DNA of 64,000 nucleotides from Pseudoflavonifractor intestinihominis (GCF_040096055.1 NZ_JBBMFK010000005.1:106252-170251); one strand, 5' to 3'. Counted from the first letter of the stretch, positions 51,394 through 60,113 are shown. Notes: generated by a model from the sequence alone, not told the origin. Numbers and translations: made by a program.

Positions 51394-53013
51394 TTAGGCT
51401 TCCGGCAAGTCTATCTTGCCGACAAAGCTGTAATAAATCTCAATGTCCTGCCTGCGGGTGCCGTTCTCGTCATAGCTGCACTCATGCACGACGATTTTCT
51501 CAATCATTTCCCGCAAGAGGGTGGGGGTCAATTCTTCAAAAGCAAGGTGCTTTCTCACAATCCCCATGAATTTCTCGGCGTTGACGGTGGCGGCCTGCGA
51601 CTTGGAAAGTTCCTCCTGCAAAGCGGCAGCCCGGTCTTTCAGTTCCCGCTGCTCCTGCTCATAGTCCGCCGACAGCTCCATGAAACGCTCGTCGCTGATT
51701 TTGCCGCTTACATTGTCCTCATACAGCCGCTTGATAATGCGGTTCACTTCGGCAATGCGTGTCTGGGCCTGTTCAAGCTGCTTCGTGGCTGCGGCGGTCT
51801 TTCTCTTGCCGCCGATTTCGTTCTGCTGGATGAGCAGCTTTACAAAGCGGCTCTCATGCCTGGCGGCGTATTCCGTCACTTGCCGGAGATTGGAAAGCAC
51901 GCCCGCCGTCAAAAGGTCGGTGCGGATAAAGTGTGCCGTACAGTCACGGGTACGCTTCTTGTAGCTGCCGCAGATATAACAGTCCTGCTTGCGGTTCTTG
52001 TTCTGATACCGCTGCTGATACAGCACATGGCCGCAGTCGGCGCAGAACAGCATACCAGAGAACAGCCCCACTTCATCATAGCGGTTCGGGCGTTTTCGCT
52101 GCTTGCGTAACTCCTGCACACGCTCCCATGTTTCCGTGTCGATAATCGGCTCATGGTGATTTGGGAAGATAGCCTGCTTCTCGATGGGGTTCTCAACGCT
52201 GTGCTTGACCTTGTAAGAGGGCTTCTCCGTCTTGAAGTTTACCAGACAGCCAGTGTACTCCCGGTTTTCCAGCAGATGGACGACGGTGTTTGTCGCCCAC
52301 TTGCACTCATAGCCGGGGTGGTAGCGTCGGGTGCTGCCCGTCCTGCGGTATTCCAGCGTCCCCGGCGTGGGGATTTGCTGCTCCGTCAGCATACGGGCAA
52401 TCTTGGTCGGGCCATTTCCCGCAAGGCAAAGCTGGTAAATCTGCCGGACAACCGGGGCGGCTTCCTCGTCAACGATATAGTTCTCGTCCTTGTCCATGAG
52501 ATAGCCATAGACTGGCTTGCTGGTTACAGGCTTGCCGCTCATGCCTTTTGCTTTCTTTACTGCCTTGATTTTCTTGCTCGTATCTCTCACCAGCCATTCG
52601 TTAAATAAGTTCCGCAGAGGGGTAAAATCATTGTCCATGCCGCCGTTTGCGCTGTCCACGTTGTCATTGACAGCGATAAAACGCACGCCCTTTTGAGGGA
52701 ACAGCATTTCCGTGTAAAATCCCACCTGCAAGTAATTACGCCCCAGCCTGCTCATGTCCTTGACTATGACGGTGCCGACTTTCCCGGCTTCAATGTCTGC
52801 AAGCATGGCTTGAAATCCGGGCCGCTGGAAGTTCGCACCTGAGTAGCCGTCGTCGGTGTACCAGCGCAGATTGGTAAAGCCGTTCTGCTTGGCGTAGGCT
52901 TCCAAAATCCGTTTCTGGTTGGAAATGGAATTACTCTCGCCTTGCAATTCGTCCTCATGGGACAATCTCGGATAAAGGGCGGTAATGAGGTTTTGGGTGG
53001 CTTGTCTTAACAT
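51394..53013 (-). CDS. Large serine recombinase (TnpX/resolvase family)
   Basis: 539 residues. The N-terminal catalytic domain has the active-site serine in LYPRLSHEDELQGESNSI and VKDMSRLGRNY further on. A recombinase domain (KPVYGYLMDKDENYIVDEEAAPVVRQIYQL) is followed by a zinc ribbon (FCADCGHVLY...CYICGSYKKRTRDC), a coiled coil (KQLEQAQTRIAEVNRIIKRL) and a DUF4368-like end. It should catalyse excision and integration through a serine-linked intermediate. The start has GGAGGATTTT upstream. It is the last gene on the left side, next to the element end, as usual for this class. Confidence 0.93.
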   Translation of the reverse strand: MLRQATQNLITALYPRLSHEDELQGESNSISNQKRILEAYAKQNGFTNLRWYTDDGYSGANFQRPGFQAMLADIEAGKVGTVIVKDMSRLGRNYLQVGFYTEMLFPQKGVRFIAVNDNVDSANGGMDNDFTPLRNLFNEWLVRDTSKKIKAVKKAKGMSGKPVTSKPVYGYLMDKDENYIVDEEAAPVVRQIYQLCLAGNGPTKIARMLTEQQIPTPGTLEYRRTGSTRRYHPGYECKWATNTVVHLLENREYTGCLVNFKTEKPSYKVKHSVENPIEKQAIFPNHHEPIIDTETWERVQELRKQRKRPNRYDEVGLFSGMLFCADCGHVLYQQRYQNKNRKQDCYICGSYKKRTRDCTAHFIRTDLLTAGVLSNLRQVTEYAARHESRFVKLLIQQNEIGGKRKTAAATKQLEQAQTRIAEVNRIIKRLYEDNVSGKISDERFMELSADYEQEQRELKDRAAALQEELSKSQAATVNAEKFMGIVRKHLAFEELTPTLLREMIEKIVVHECSYDENGTRRQDIEIYYSFVGKIDLPEA

Positions 53014-53046
53014 AAAATCCTCCGTTTCCGACAGCCAGCCCCACTA

Positions 53047-53072
53047 TTCCGTGGTTTCATTGTACCACGGAA
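53047..53072 (-). repeat. Perfect 9-bp inverted repeat upstream of the recombinase
   Basis: TTCCGTGGT-N8-ACCACGGAA, 35-60 bp before the recombinase start. Could be an operator or a terminator of the tnpW-side transcript. Confidence 0.45.
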
Positions 53073-53124
53073 CAGGGGCGGCTGTACAGCGGTAAAAGTG
53101 ATAAATCTGCTTCTTTACAGCTTG

Positions 53125-53313
53125 TCAAATCGCCTTTTTTTGTGTAGCAGCGGCTTCCGCTTCCAGTACCCTCGCCATCTTGTCGGCGGCGGTGCTGGTG
53201 GTGTCTTTCTTGAAAAAGCCGGACACGACAAGAACGGTATTCCCCATGCGGATTTCCGTCACGCAGTCGGGGCGGCGGGTGGTACGGTGGTCGTGCTGCT
53301 TGATATTCTCCAT
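53125..53313 (-). CDS. TnpW-like transposon-encoded small protein
   Basis: 62 residues from ATG 53313, with AAAGGAG upstream. It contains RMGNTVLVVSGFFKKDTTSTAADKMARVLE, the pattern of the small TnpW-type proteins found beside TnpX-like recombinases. Function is unknown; a role in recombination directionality or regulation is possible. It begins 15 nt after the dnaC-like stop. Confidence 0.75.
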   Translation of the reverse strand: MENIKQHDHRTTRRPDCVTEIRMGNTVLVVSGFFKKDTTSTAADKMARVLEAEAAATQKKAI

Positions 53314-53327
53314 AGGCAATACTCCTT

Positions 53328-54167
53328 TCATTCAGCCAGCAGTTTCTTCATGGTTTCCATTTTCCGCTTTGCGGTTTCCTGCCGGAAGTTGACGCCAGTA
53401 AAGCGTATCGGGACGCACATGGACAGCAGTCGGTCATAAATCCGGGAATGGGCCGTGTCTGTCGGCTTTTTCAACTCGTCCAGCGGGCGGTTGGTGGTGG
53501 CGATCAGCGGCTTGTTGCTGCGGTATCGGGTATCAATCACATGGAATACCTGTTCCAGTCCATAGTCGGTGCCACGCTCCATGCCGAAGTCGTCAATGAT
53601 AAGCAGCGGATAGCGGCAAAGGCGGGAAATATACTCATTCCGGCCTGTAAAGCCGGGAGAGAGGTCGCCCAGGATAACGGCGAAGTTCGTCATATATACG
53701 GGGACTTCTTTCTCCATGAGGGCGTTTGCGATACAGCCCGCAAGGTAGCTTTTCCCGTTGCCGACGTTCCCCCAGAACAGGCAGCCGATGTTTTCGGCCT
53801 GCATTTCTTCCCAATGCTCCGCATACCGCCGGGCAATCCCGGTCTGCGGGTTTCTGCCGTTGTCGTTCTCGAATGTCCATTGCTGCATGGCTGAGTCGGC
53901 AAAAGCCCTCTGTTTCAGATTTTCCACGGCTTCCACATGGCGGCGGTGTTCCTCGGCGGCCTGCCGCTGCTCACGGGCGGCTCTCTGGCAGTCGCACTCT
54001 GCCGGGTGGCGGTCACGGCCAAACAGCTCCTTACCCTCCGGGAAGTAGGCTTCTTTCGGCGTATGGCACTTTCCGCAGTAAAGCAGTCCGTCCTCGCCGA
54101 TATAGTCCTCCATCTCCGGGGCGGCGGTTGTCATGTTCTCCAAAATATCTTTGATTTCACTTGTCAT
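53328..54167 (-). CDS. DnaC/IstB-like ATP-binding helicase loader
   Basis: 279 residues. N-terminal zinc-binding part (LLYCGKCHTPKEAYF...HPAECDC), then an AAA+ domain with Walker A WGNVGNGKSYLAGCIA, Walker B PLLIIDDFGMERG and sensor IATTNRPLDELKKP. It should load replicative helicase on the element's replication origin. It overlaps the initiator gene by ATGA, so the two act together in element replication. Confidence 0.9.
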   Translation of the reverse strand: MTSEIKDILENMTTAAPEMEDYIGEDGLLYCGKCHTPKEAYFPEGKELFGRDRHPAECDCQRAAREQRQAAEEHRRHVEAVENLKQRAFADSAMQQWTFENDNGRNPQTGIARRYAEHWEEMQAENIGCLFWGNVGNGKSYLAGCIANALMEKEVPVYMTNFAVILGDLSPGFTGRNEYISRLCRYPLLIIDDFGMERGTDYGLEQVFHVIDTRYRSNKPLIATTNRPLDELKKPTDTAHSRIYDRLLSMCVPIRFTGVNFRQETAKRKMETMKKLLAE

Positions 54168-54910
54168 AAGCTTTCTCCCTCCATACAGGTATAGTCGGGG
54201 ATGCCCTGTTTTACGGCTCCCTTTTTGTCATTGGCCGCCCATCTGTGCAAGGCGGCGGCATAATTCTGGTAGGCTTTCCCGCTGGCGGCAAGGTAATGGC
54301 TCATTTCCTCAATCAGCCGTTCCAGCCTGTCCGGGTATTCTGCCTGTAACTCGTCATATTCGTCCTTTGACAGAAAAATATTCTCATATCGGCCATAAGC
54401 TGTGGGCGGCTCCCCACTCGCTCTCATTGTTTGGTTCTCTATTAAGTTGTTTATATTAGTTTTGTTAGGGGTCGGTTTTCCGACCATCATAGGGTCGGTT
54501 TTCCGACCGTCATAAGGTCGCTTTTCCGACTGTATGAGGGTCGCTTTTCCGGCCATCAGTTGGTCGGAAAACCGTACCACTGGGACAGGCGGCACTTTCA
54601 CATAAAGCCGATTGGGTGCGGAGAAGCCCCGCCGTTCCCGTTCTAAAAGCCCGGCTGCGTCCAGTTCTTTCAAGGCTCCCTTGATGGCGGTACAACCCTT
54701 GTCCAGCATTTCCGCTATCTCCGCAACGGGGTAGACAATGAATATCCTGCCCTCGCCGTCCTGCCAGCCGTTCTTCTGTGACAGGGTGGAGCGGTCTAAT
54801 AAAAGCGCATACAGCAGCTTGGCGGTCTGTGAAATCTCCATTTTCAGCAGGAAACGGGGGTATGGAAGATAGGCGGGCAGCGTGGTGTCTGCCCTGATAT
54901 AATCAGCGAT
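54164..54910 (-). CDS. Replication initiator protein A (RepA_N-like), start uncertain
   Basis: About 248 residues if started at 54910. Winged-helix initiator domain: LPAYLPYPRFLLKMEISQTAKLLYALLLDRSTLSQKNGWQDGEGRIFIVYP and KGCTAIKGALKELDAAGLLERER. The best ribosome site (GGGAGGTGATACT) is followed by ATC where ATG is expected; the nearest upstream in-frame ATG is at 54958, and the frame stays open to 55015. The middle of the gene holds five 23-bp iterons. In RepA_N plasmids the origin lies inside the rep gene, which fits. It acts with the DnaC-like loader. Confidence 0.78.
   Translation of the reverse strand: MADYIRADTTLPAYLPYPRFLLKMEISQTAKLLYALLLDRSTLSQKNGWQDGEGRIFIVYPVAEIAEMLDKGCTAIKGALKELDAAGLLERERRGFSAPNRLYVKVPPVPVVRFSDQLMAGKATLIQSEKRPYDGRKTDPMMVGKPTPNKTNINNLIENQTMRASGEPPTAYGRYENIFLSKDEYDELQAEYPDRLERLIEEMSHYLAASGKAYQNYAAALHRWAANDKKGAVKQGIPDYTCMEGESL
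54470..54584. repeat. Five 23-bp iterons inside the initiator gene (candidate replication origin)
   Basis: Repeats begin at 54470, 54493, 54516, 54539 and 54562, exactly 23 bp apart. The core is the 16-bp palindrome GGTCGGTTTTCCGACC, perfect in the first two copies and degenerate in the rest. The period is not a multiple of three, so this is not a protein repeat. It has the character of initiator binding sites. Confidence 0.75.
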
Positions 54911-55030
54911 AGTATCACCTCCCTCTGTGTTGTGTCGTTTTTGGGCTTTGTCACGCATTAGGACGGCATTTCCGGGGGGAAAGGATAAATGTATCGCATA
55001 CCCTTTGACACCCACGAAAAAAGCCTTGAT

Positions 55031-55417
55031 TTATGCGGGTTTGAAAGGCTCTAAAGCGTGACATTTCTGCCTTTGTTTCCGCTTTCTCTCGGCGGCTTTG
55101 CGTTTCTTCATGCACCCGGCGCAGCCGGGGCAGTATTTCCCCCGGTTGGATTTGGGGACAAAGGCCGCCCCGCAGACCGCGCAGCGTTTCCGGCTCCCCC
55201 GGTACAAGAGGGCTGCGGCCAGCTCCCCGTCAAGGGGCAGGACAGCCACACGGAACCAGCGGCACATGAGGGAATAGGAAATGCTCTGGACGCACACGCA
55301 AGGCTCCCCGTCGTCTAACAGCAGGCAGTTCCCCTCGTCGTAGTTACAGCACTCATGCACAAGGCGGCGGGCTGCCTGGTGCTGGCGGTAGTCCATGCGG
55401 GACGGCTTATCGTTCAT
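55031..55417 (-). CDS. Cysteine-rich VLP domain-containing protein
   Basis: 128 residues. It has an N-terminal YRQHQAARRLVHECCNYDEGNCLLLDDGEPCVC and a C-terminal zinc-ribbon-like KRCAVCGAAFVPKSNRGKYCPGCAGC with a basic tail. The family is common next to relaxase genes in clostridial mobilizable elements; its role is unknown. It overlaps the relaxase by 11 bp. Confidence 0.82.
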   Translation of the reverse strand: MNDKPSRMDYRQHQAARRLVHECCNYDEGNCLLLDDGEPCVCVQSISYSLMCRWFRVAVLPLDGELAAALLYRGSRKRCAVCGAAFVPKSNRGKYCPGCAGCMKKRKAAERKRKQRQKCHALEPFKPA

Positions 55418-57083
55418 GGCTCTGCTCCTTTCTGCGGTGCGGCTCTTCCCGGCGCAAAATCTGGTCGATGTTCCGCTTGACGGTCTGCAACTCCCTGAAC
55501 CGCTGCTTCTGTTCGTGATAGGTGTTGTACAGGCCGTCTTTCTCGGAGATAAGCTGCTCGATCTCGGCCTGCAACGCTTTTCGGCCGGGCAGCTTGGTAA
55601 GCCCCTGTGCCTTGAAATACCGGGCGGCGGCTTCGGCTATGATAAAATCGCTCTCGTTTGCCTGGCGGTATGCGGCGCGGGCTTTCTCGGATTTCTGCGC
55701 TTTCAGCCCCTCGCGGATGGGCTTGGTCTTGGCATAGGCAAGTACCTGTTGCCGCAACTCCCTTTTCCCTTGCAGCTTCGTTTCCAGTGCTTTCAGTTCG
55801 CCGCTGGTCTGGCGCATTTCCTGATAGGCGGTAGCAACGGCGGCTTCAAGCTGTTCCGGGGAAGAAAAGCCGTACTGTTGGTAGATGGTCAGGGTCTTGG
55901 CGGCCTGTTTCAGATTGTGTATCTTCGCCCATCGTTCATAGCCTTTGCCCTTGCCCTCGGCCATCTTCTGCTCAATGTCCACAAGCCGCTGCACACTGTC
56001 CTGTCTGGGGTCGATTTTCCCTGTCTTTTCGCCCTGTAAGCGGCCTTTCCCGGCGTGTAGGTATTCGGGTATGGCTGCGGTCTGTTCGGCGGCTCTGGCG
56101 GCTTGGTGCTGCGGGGTGTAGCGAACCGTTACGCCCCTCTGGGCGTTCTGCTCCAAAACGGCAAGGACGGCGGTGCGGTCAAAGTCGCCGCCCAGCTTCC
56201 GGGCGGTGATAGGCTTCGTCCTGTCTGGCGTGAGGTAGGACAGCCGCCCCCGGCTCTCCTTGACGGTCACACCCTCCCGCAACAGCAGAGAGGAAAACTC
56301 GTCAAAGCTGGCAGCGGTGGCAAGGGCTTTCCGTAGGGTCTGCCGCAGCTTCTCCTTGTTCGTTTCAAACTTGGTCTGCCGGGGCGTGATACCGCCTGCA
56401 ATCATGGGGGCGTTCTGCTTGTCCAGTGCGGCCTGTCCCTTTTTCTGCGCCCAATATTCCCGGTCTGTGACACGGTTCTTGCTGCCGTTCAAGAGGTCGA
56501 TTTGGTAAAGTCCTTCCCGGTGGCACATCTCCATGACCTCGGACTTGAAGTAGCGTAGGGCTGCGTCGGTGCAGCGGTGCTTGCACCCGGCTTTCGTGTC
56601 CGCTGGCCTGTCCATGTAGGGCAGGAACGGCACTTCCTCTATCCGCAGGCTGTTAATGACGATATGCACATGGATGTTGCCGCTGTGGTTATGCCCGTCC
56701 GGGTGGGTGCAGACAAGGGCCTGATGGCCGGGGAAATGCTCTTTACAGAATTGCTCCCCCAACGCCTGCGCCCGGTCTACGGTCAGGCCGTTGTCCGGCC
56801 CGTCCCGTGGGTCAAAGCTGATGATATAGTGGTGGCTTTTCACATCCTCCCGCCGCTGATTTTTCTCATAGCGGAGATTGGAGCGCATACACGCAACGGC
56901 AAAATCCTCGCCGCCGCAGTTCAGCGTGGACAAGCGATAATCCTCACGGGGGATAAGCCTGCCGTTTTCATCAAGGACGGGCTTCATAGTAAATTCGTCA
57001 TGCTCAAAGAGCAGGTATTGTTCGGCGGCTCCGTAGTCGGCGTTCTTAGAGCCTAAATGCTTGAGTGTTGCCAACGGCGTCAC
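55407..57083 (-). CDS. Relaxase / mobilization nuclease
   Basis: 558 residues from GTG 57083. The relaxase domain occupies about the first 270 residues, with the HxHxxxN metal motif in NIHVHIVINSL and a conserved N-terminal region (GGEDFAVACMRSNLRYEKNQ). The remainder is a long helical, Lys/Glu/Gln-rich coiled coil. It would nick at oriT and lead the strand to a recipient using another element's secretion system. It overlaps the mobC-like gene by 38 bp. Confidence 0.9.
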   Translation of the reverse strand: MTPLATLKHLGSKNADYGAAEQYLLFEHDEFTMKPVLDENGRLIPREDYRLSTLNCGGEDFAVACMRSNLRYEKNQRREDVKSHHYIISFDPRDGPDNGLTVDRAQALGEQFCKEHFPGHQALVCTHPDGHNHSGNIHVHIVINSLRIEEVPFLPYMDRPADTKAGCKHRCTDAALRYFKSEVMEMCHREGLYQIDLLNGSKNRVTDREYWAQKKGQAALDKQNAPMIAGGITPRQTKFETNKEKLRQTLRKALATAASFDEFSSLLLREGVTVKESRGRLSYLTPDRTKPITARKLGGDFDRTAVLAVLEQNAQRGVTVRYTPQHQAARAAEQTAAIPEYLHAGKGRLQGEKTGKIDPRQDSVQRLVDIEQKMAEGKGKGYERWAKIHNLKQAAKTLTIYQQYGFSSPEQLEAAVATAYQEMRQTSGELKALETKLQGKRELRQQVLAYAKTKPIREGLKAQKSEKARAAYRQANESDFIIAEAAARYFKAQGLTKLPGRKALQAEIEQLISEKDGLYNTYHEQKQRFRELQTVKRNIDQILRREEPHRRKEQSHER

Positions 57084-57444
57084 CTACTTTCTTTAGGACT
57101 TCATACTTGAGGGCGGCAAGGTCGGCGGCCGCTTCCCGCAATTCCTTTGCCATAGCCGGGTAGGGGCTATGCCACTCGTTGAGGGTGCGGGCAATCTGGT
57201 TGAGATTGCCGCCAATCCTGCCGTACTCGGCTGTGAGCTTCCCGACAGCGGAGAGCAGCTCGTCATTGACTGACGACACATGGAGTACGGGGCGTATGGT
57301 AGTGCGCCGGATGGCCTGCCGGAGAAATTCGGACTGACTGATACCATAGGGCGCAAGCCGTTCTGTGAAGTCGGCGTATTCTTCATCGGTCAGCCGGGTT
57401 TTCACAACATGGCTGCGGTGGGGGGTGTTGTATCGCTTCGGCAT
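57046..57444 (-). CDS. MobC-like relaxosome accessory protein
   Basis: 132 residues from ATG 57444. The N-terminus VKTRLTDEEYADFTERLAPYGISQSEFLRQAIRRT is a ribbon-helix-helix-type DNA-binding segment and the middle GKLTAEYGRIGGNLNQIARTLNE is the MobC signature. It should bind oriT and help relaxase nicking. It lies directly downstream of the probable oriT region. Confidence 0.88.
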   Translation of the reverse strand: MPKRYNTPHRSHVVKTRLTDEEYADFTERLAPYGISQSEFLRQAIRRTTIRPVLHVSSVNDELLSAVGKLTAEYGRIGGNLNQIARTLNEWHSPYPAMAKELREAAADLAALKYEVLKKVGDAVGNTQAFRL

Positions 57445-57465
57445 GGGCTGTAAACCTCCTTTCAC

Positions 57466-58090
57466 TTATCACAAAAAATGGGCTGGTCTGTTAGCTATTT
57501 TCGGGGCATTTCCTGTCTGCCGGACAGAAATATTTTTGCGGCGTAAGCCGCATAGCAGGGTTTGGGGAAGGCACTCCCCAACAAGTTTCCCGCGAGGGGC
57601 AAAACCGCAGAATTGCGGATTTTGGCACCGTGGTAGAAACTTGCTCTAAGTAAGCCGTAGATTTCCCCTTGCACTTACTACTCGTATAGCTGCCGCCTGT
57701 TTTGGCCGGATTTCTGCAAAAATCTTACGGCGTGGGGCGATTTTTACCCGCAGTTCTTTCTTTCCGCTAAAGATACATTTCAAAGGCCGCCAGCTACCCG
57801 CTTGCCGGGAATTTTCTCAAATTTTCCTTTGCCTTAGAAATACAGAAAATGCAGATTTGGCTACCGCCGCAGAAAATTTTTTGTTTCCGGCTTCACCTAC
57901 CTACTACGGATGACTTTGCGATTTTGCCAAACGGATAAAGAAAAAAGCAGCAAATCTTTTTCAGACTTACTGCTTTCGCTGGCCGCCGATGGGCGGTGGA
58001 TATTCAGTTTTGAAAGTTCAGGTCAGGTTGGCCCGATGATGGATAGCACAATAAATTCCTGTTTTCCCTTTAAGGCATTGTGCATTTTTT
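57466..58090. other. Non-coding region with several hairpins, probable oriT
   Basis: About 620 bp without a gene, upstream of mobC-relaxase. Stem-loops: TGTC-TGCCG-GACA (57514-57526), TGCGGC-GTAA-GCCGCA (57537-57552), TTGGGG-N8-CCCCAA (57562-57581) and CCGCA-GAAT-TGCGG (about 57606-57619). On the minus strand GTAGTAAGTGCAAGGGG (about 57665-57681) resembles nic-region sequences of the TAAGTGC kind. The part from 57.7 to 58.0 kb is AT-rich with no further structure that I can name. Confidence 0.5.
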
Positions 58091-58282
58091 CTATTTCTCT
58101 TGATGATTATTTTTTTCATAATCAATCAATGTACCTATAACAATTCCAATCAACATTCCGATACCTGCACAAATAGAAATAGCAAAAAGATTTTGCAAAA
58201 ACGCCCATGCCAACACACCTATGCAACCACCGACAATAAATCCTGTTAATAAGCCAATAGTTAAGTATTTATTACTTTTCAT
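58091..58282 (-). CDS. Small two-helix membrane protein
   Basis: 63 residues: LTIGLLTGFIVGGCIGVLAWAFL and FAISICAGIGMLIGIVIGTLI are two glycine-rich transmembrane helices, followed by a short charged tail. GGGGAG lies about 11 nt upstream of the ATG. AT-rich. Function unknown; a glycine-zipper-like pattern is visible. Confidence 0.6.
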   Translation of the reverse strand: MKSNKYLTIGLLTGFIVGGCIGVLAWAFLQNLFAISICAGIGMLIGIVIGTLIDYEKNNHQEK

Positions 58283-58413
58283 ATTGCTATATCTCCCCTA
58301 AAAGTATATTTGTCGTTGGTTCTATTATACTATGACCTGCTTCCTTTAGGAATAGATGAATTGTAAACTGGCTGGAGTGAAACCGCTAATGACAGCCAGT
58401 GTTTGTTCTTTGT

Positions 58414-58617
58414 TTATCGGTCAAAGCGAAATTTGAACAGGGCGGCAATGAGCTGTTGCTTTATATGTTCCTCAACTTCGGCGTTGACTTTCCCGTGTAC
58501 TTTGGAACAGTAGCGGATATATCCGGCATAGTGGGAAAGAATGGTGTCGATTGCGTCCGGGTCGCCCTCATGGGCTTTGACGATTGTTTCATAGGGGAGA
58601 AGTTTACTCATAGTCAT
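58414..58617 (-). CDS. Helix-turn-helix protein of the Tn916 Orf8-like type
   Basis: 67 residues (ATG 58617, or ATG 58611 giving MSKLLPYE). The sequence LLPYETIVKAHEGDPDAIDTILSHYAGYIRYCS is typical of small HTH proteins paired with a sigma-like protein in Tn916-type elements. It overlaps the end of the sigma-like gene by 14 bp. Confidence 0.8.
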   Translation of the reverse strand: MTMSKLLPYETIVKAHEGDPDAIDTILSHYAGYIRYCSKVHGKVNAEVEEHIKQQLIAALFKFRFDR

Positions 58618-59026
58618 TTCCCTCCATGAGCCGCCTTAACCGCTGCAAGGCAAGCCGGATATGCCGCCCCGCTGTGCTGCGTGTCCGGCCAATATGTACG
58701 CCGATCACTCGCTGCGGCTGGCGCAGGAAATAGTAACGAAAAATTTCTTCCTGCGTCTGCTCCGGCAAAAGGGCAAGGGCGGCGGCAAGCTCCGCATGAT
58801 ACAGAACGGCGGTCTGGCCGCAGGCGGTAAAAAGATATTCTTCAAGCTACTCCGGCTCGGCAAGCTGGACAAACTTTTCACTCATCAGATAATCAAGGGA
58901 AACTTCCCGTTCCCACCTCCGGCGCAGCTTCAAGATTTTATCTATGGCTGCGTGACGAATGACTACCTTGCAAAAGGCATTGAATGTGTACTGGATATGC
59001 ACCTTGTAGGCTTCATCTTCGGTCAT
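58604..59026 (-). pseudogene. Tn916 Orf7-like sigma factor, broken by an in-frame TAG
   Basis: From ATG 59026 the frame encodes MTEDEAYKVHIQYTFNAF... up to KFVQLAEPE, then TAG (58849-58847, codon 60), then continues in the same frame with LEEYLFTACGQTAVLYHAELAAALALL and the region-4 part QRVIGVHIGRTRSTAGRHI to the stop at 58604. Intact relatives have Gln (CAG) at the stop, so one base change explains it. The 140-codon length is otherwise complete. Unless the TAG is suppressed, the regulator is lost; nothing else in it is decayed, so the change is recent. Confidence 0.88.
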
Positions 59027-59116
59027 GGAAATTCCCCCTCTCTGAATAATAGTGCGGGGCGGCAGTACTCCTTGCTGTCGCCCCTTGATTGCCTACCAGC
59101 AAAGACGGGCGGGGCT

Positions 59117-59156
59117 GTCAACGACGGCGCGAAGCGGCGTTCATTTTATCGTTGAC
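59117..59156 (-). repeat. Inverted repeat upstream of the sigma-like gene
   Basis: GTCAACGA...TCGTTGAC (8-bp arms) encloses a GC-rich inner hairpin. It lies just downstream of the methyltransferase stop and may end its transcript. Confidence 0.45.
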
Positions 59157-59196
59157 TGGCTCGGCTGGGTTTGCTATTTACCCGACAAACTTGAAT

Positions 59197-59964
59197 TTAT
59201 TTTAAGCTATCACGTTTTACCTTCTTAAGCCTTACTATCATTACCATAGGAATTTCTTTGTTGGTTTTGAAACATTCTTCATAAAATCCATCAATGACAA
59301 ATCCAGCTCTAAAACAAAGGTTAAAAATATCTTGTATGGAACGATGATAATAAATCTGCTCTTTCGGTTGCCCTTCAATCGCTATATCATAGTAACTGTG
59401 CGGTGTCATATATTTTTCAGTCAACGTGACAAAACAAGGGTGTTGCGTTGCAAAGACAAAAATTCCGCTTTCCTGCAACAGTTCATAAACAGCCATAAGA
59501 AGTGGTTCAATGTCCGTAATATCCATAATTGCCATATTAGAAACTGCTTTCGTAAAGGCTCGATTTCTTTTTAATTCTAATATACTTTTTCTATCGGTCG
59601 CATCCGCCACACAAAATTCAATTTGTTTTGCATATTGTGATTGCCGTCTTTTAGCCAATTCTATCATTTTTTTGCTGTAATCAAAAGCGACAACCGAAGC
59701 ACCTCTTTGTGCAAGATACGAAGAATAATTTCCATTGCCACACGCAATATCCAAAATGTAATCCGCAGGATTAGGAGATAGAAGTTCCGTTACTTTGGGG
59801 CGCACTACCTCTCTGTGAAATTCATTAGATTCGTCACCCATTGCATTATCCCAAAATTGTGCGTTCTCCTCCCAGATTTTTTTACTTTCCTCTGTTCCCA
59901 TGTTCTCTCCCACTCCCAAAATTTGCTTTTTTGCTTCCATTAAATCTTCCTTACTATATTCCAT
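59197..59964 (-). CDS. Class I SAM-dependent methyltransferase
   Basis: 255 residues. Motif I is YILDIACGNGNYSSYLA, followed by VVAFDYSKKMIELAKRR and FCVADATDRKS; the post-motifs AVSNMAIMDITDIEPLL and FATQHPCF are typical of small-molecule methyltransferases. The substrate is unknown. Strongly AT-rich compared with the rest of the element, so it was probably acquired separately. It lies between the broken sigma-like gene and the XRE regulator on the same strand. Confidence 0.82.
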   Translation of the reverse strand: MEYSKEDLMEAKKQILGVGENMGTEESKKIWEENAQFWDNAMGDESNEFHREVVRPKVTELLSPNPADYILDIACGNGNYSSYLAQRGASVVAFDYSKKMIELAKRRQSQYAKQIEFCVADATDRKSILELKRNRAFTKAVSNMAIMDITDIEPLLMAVYELLQESGIFVFATQHPCFVTLTEKYMTPHSYYDIAIEGQPKEQIYYHRSIQDIFNLCFRAGFVIDGFYEECFKTNKEIPMVMIVRLKKVKRDSLK

Positions 59965-60113
59965 TGTTACCCTCCATAACTTCTGATTGTTGTCGTCTTG
60001 ACTATTATGTATCTTTTCTTTCCAAAATGGTATAGGCTTTTATTTTTGTAATGCTGCAAAACTTTTCTTCTGTAAGGTATTCAAAGGATATTTCCCTTTG
60101 CCGCCGCTTGCAT

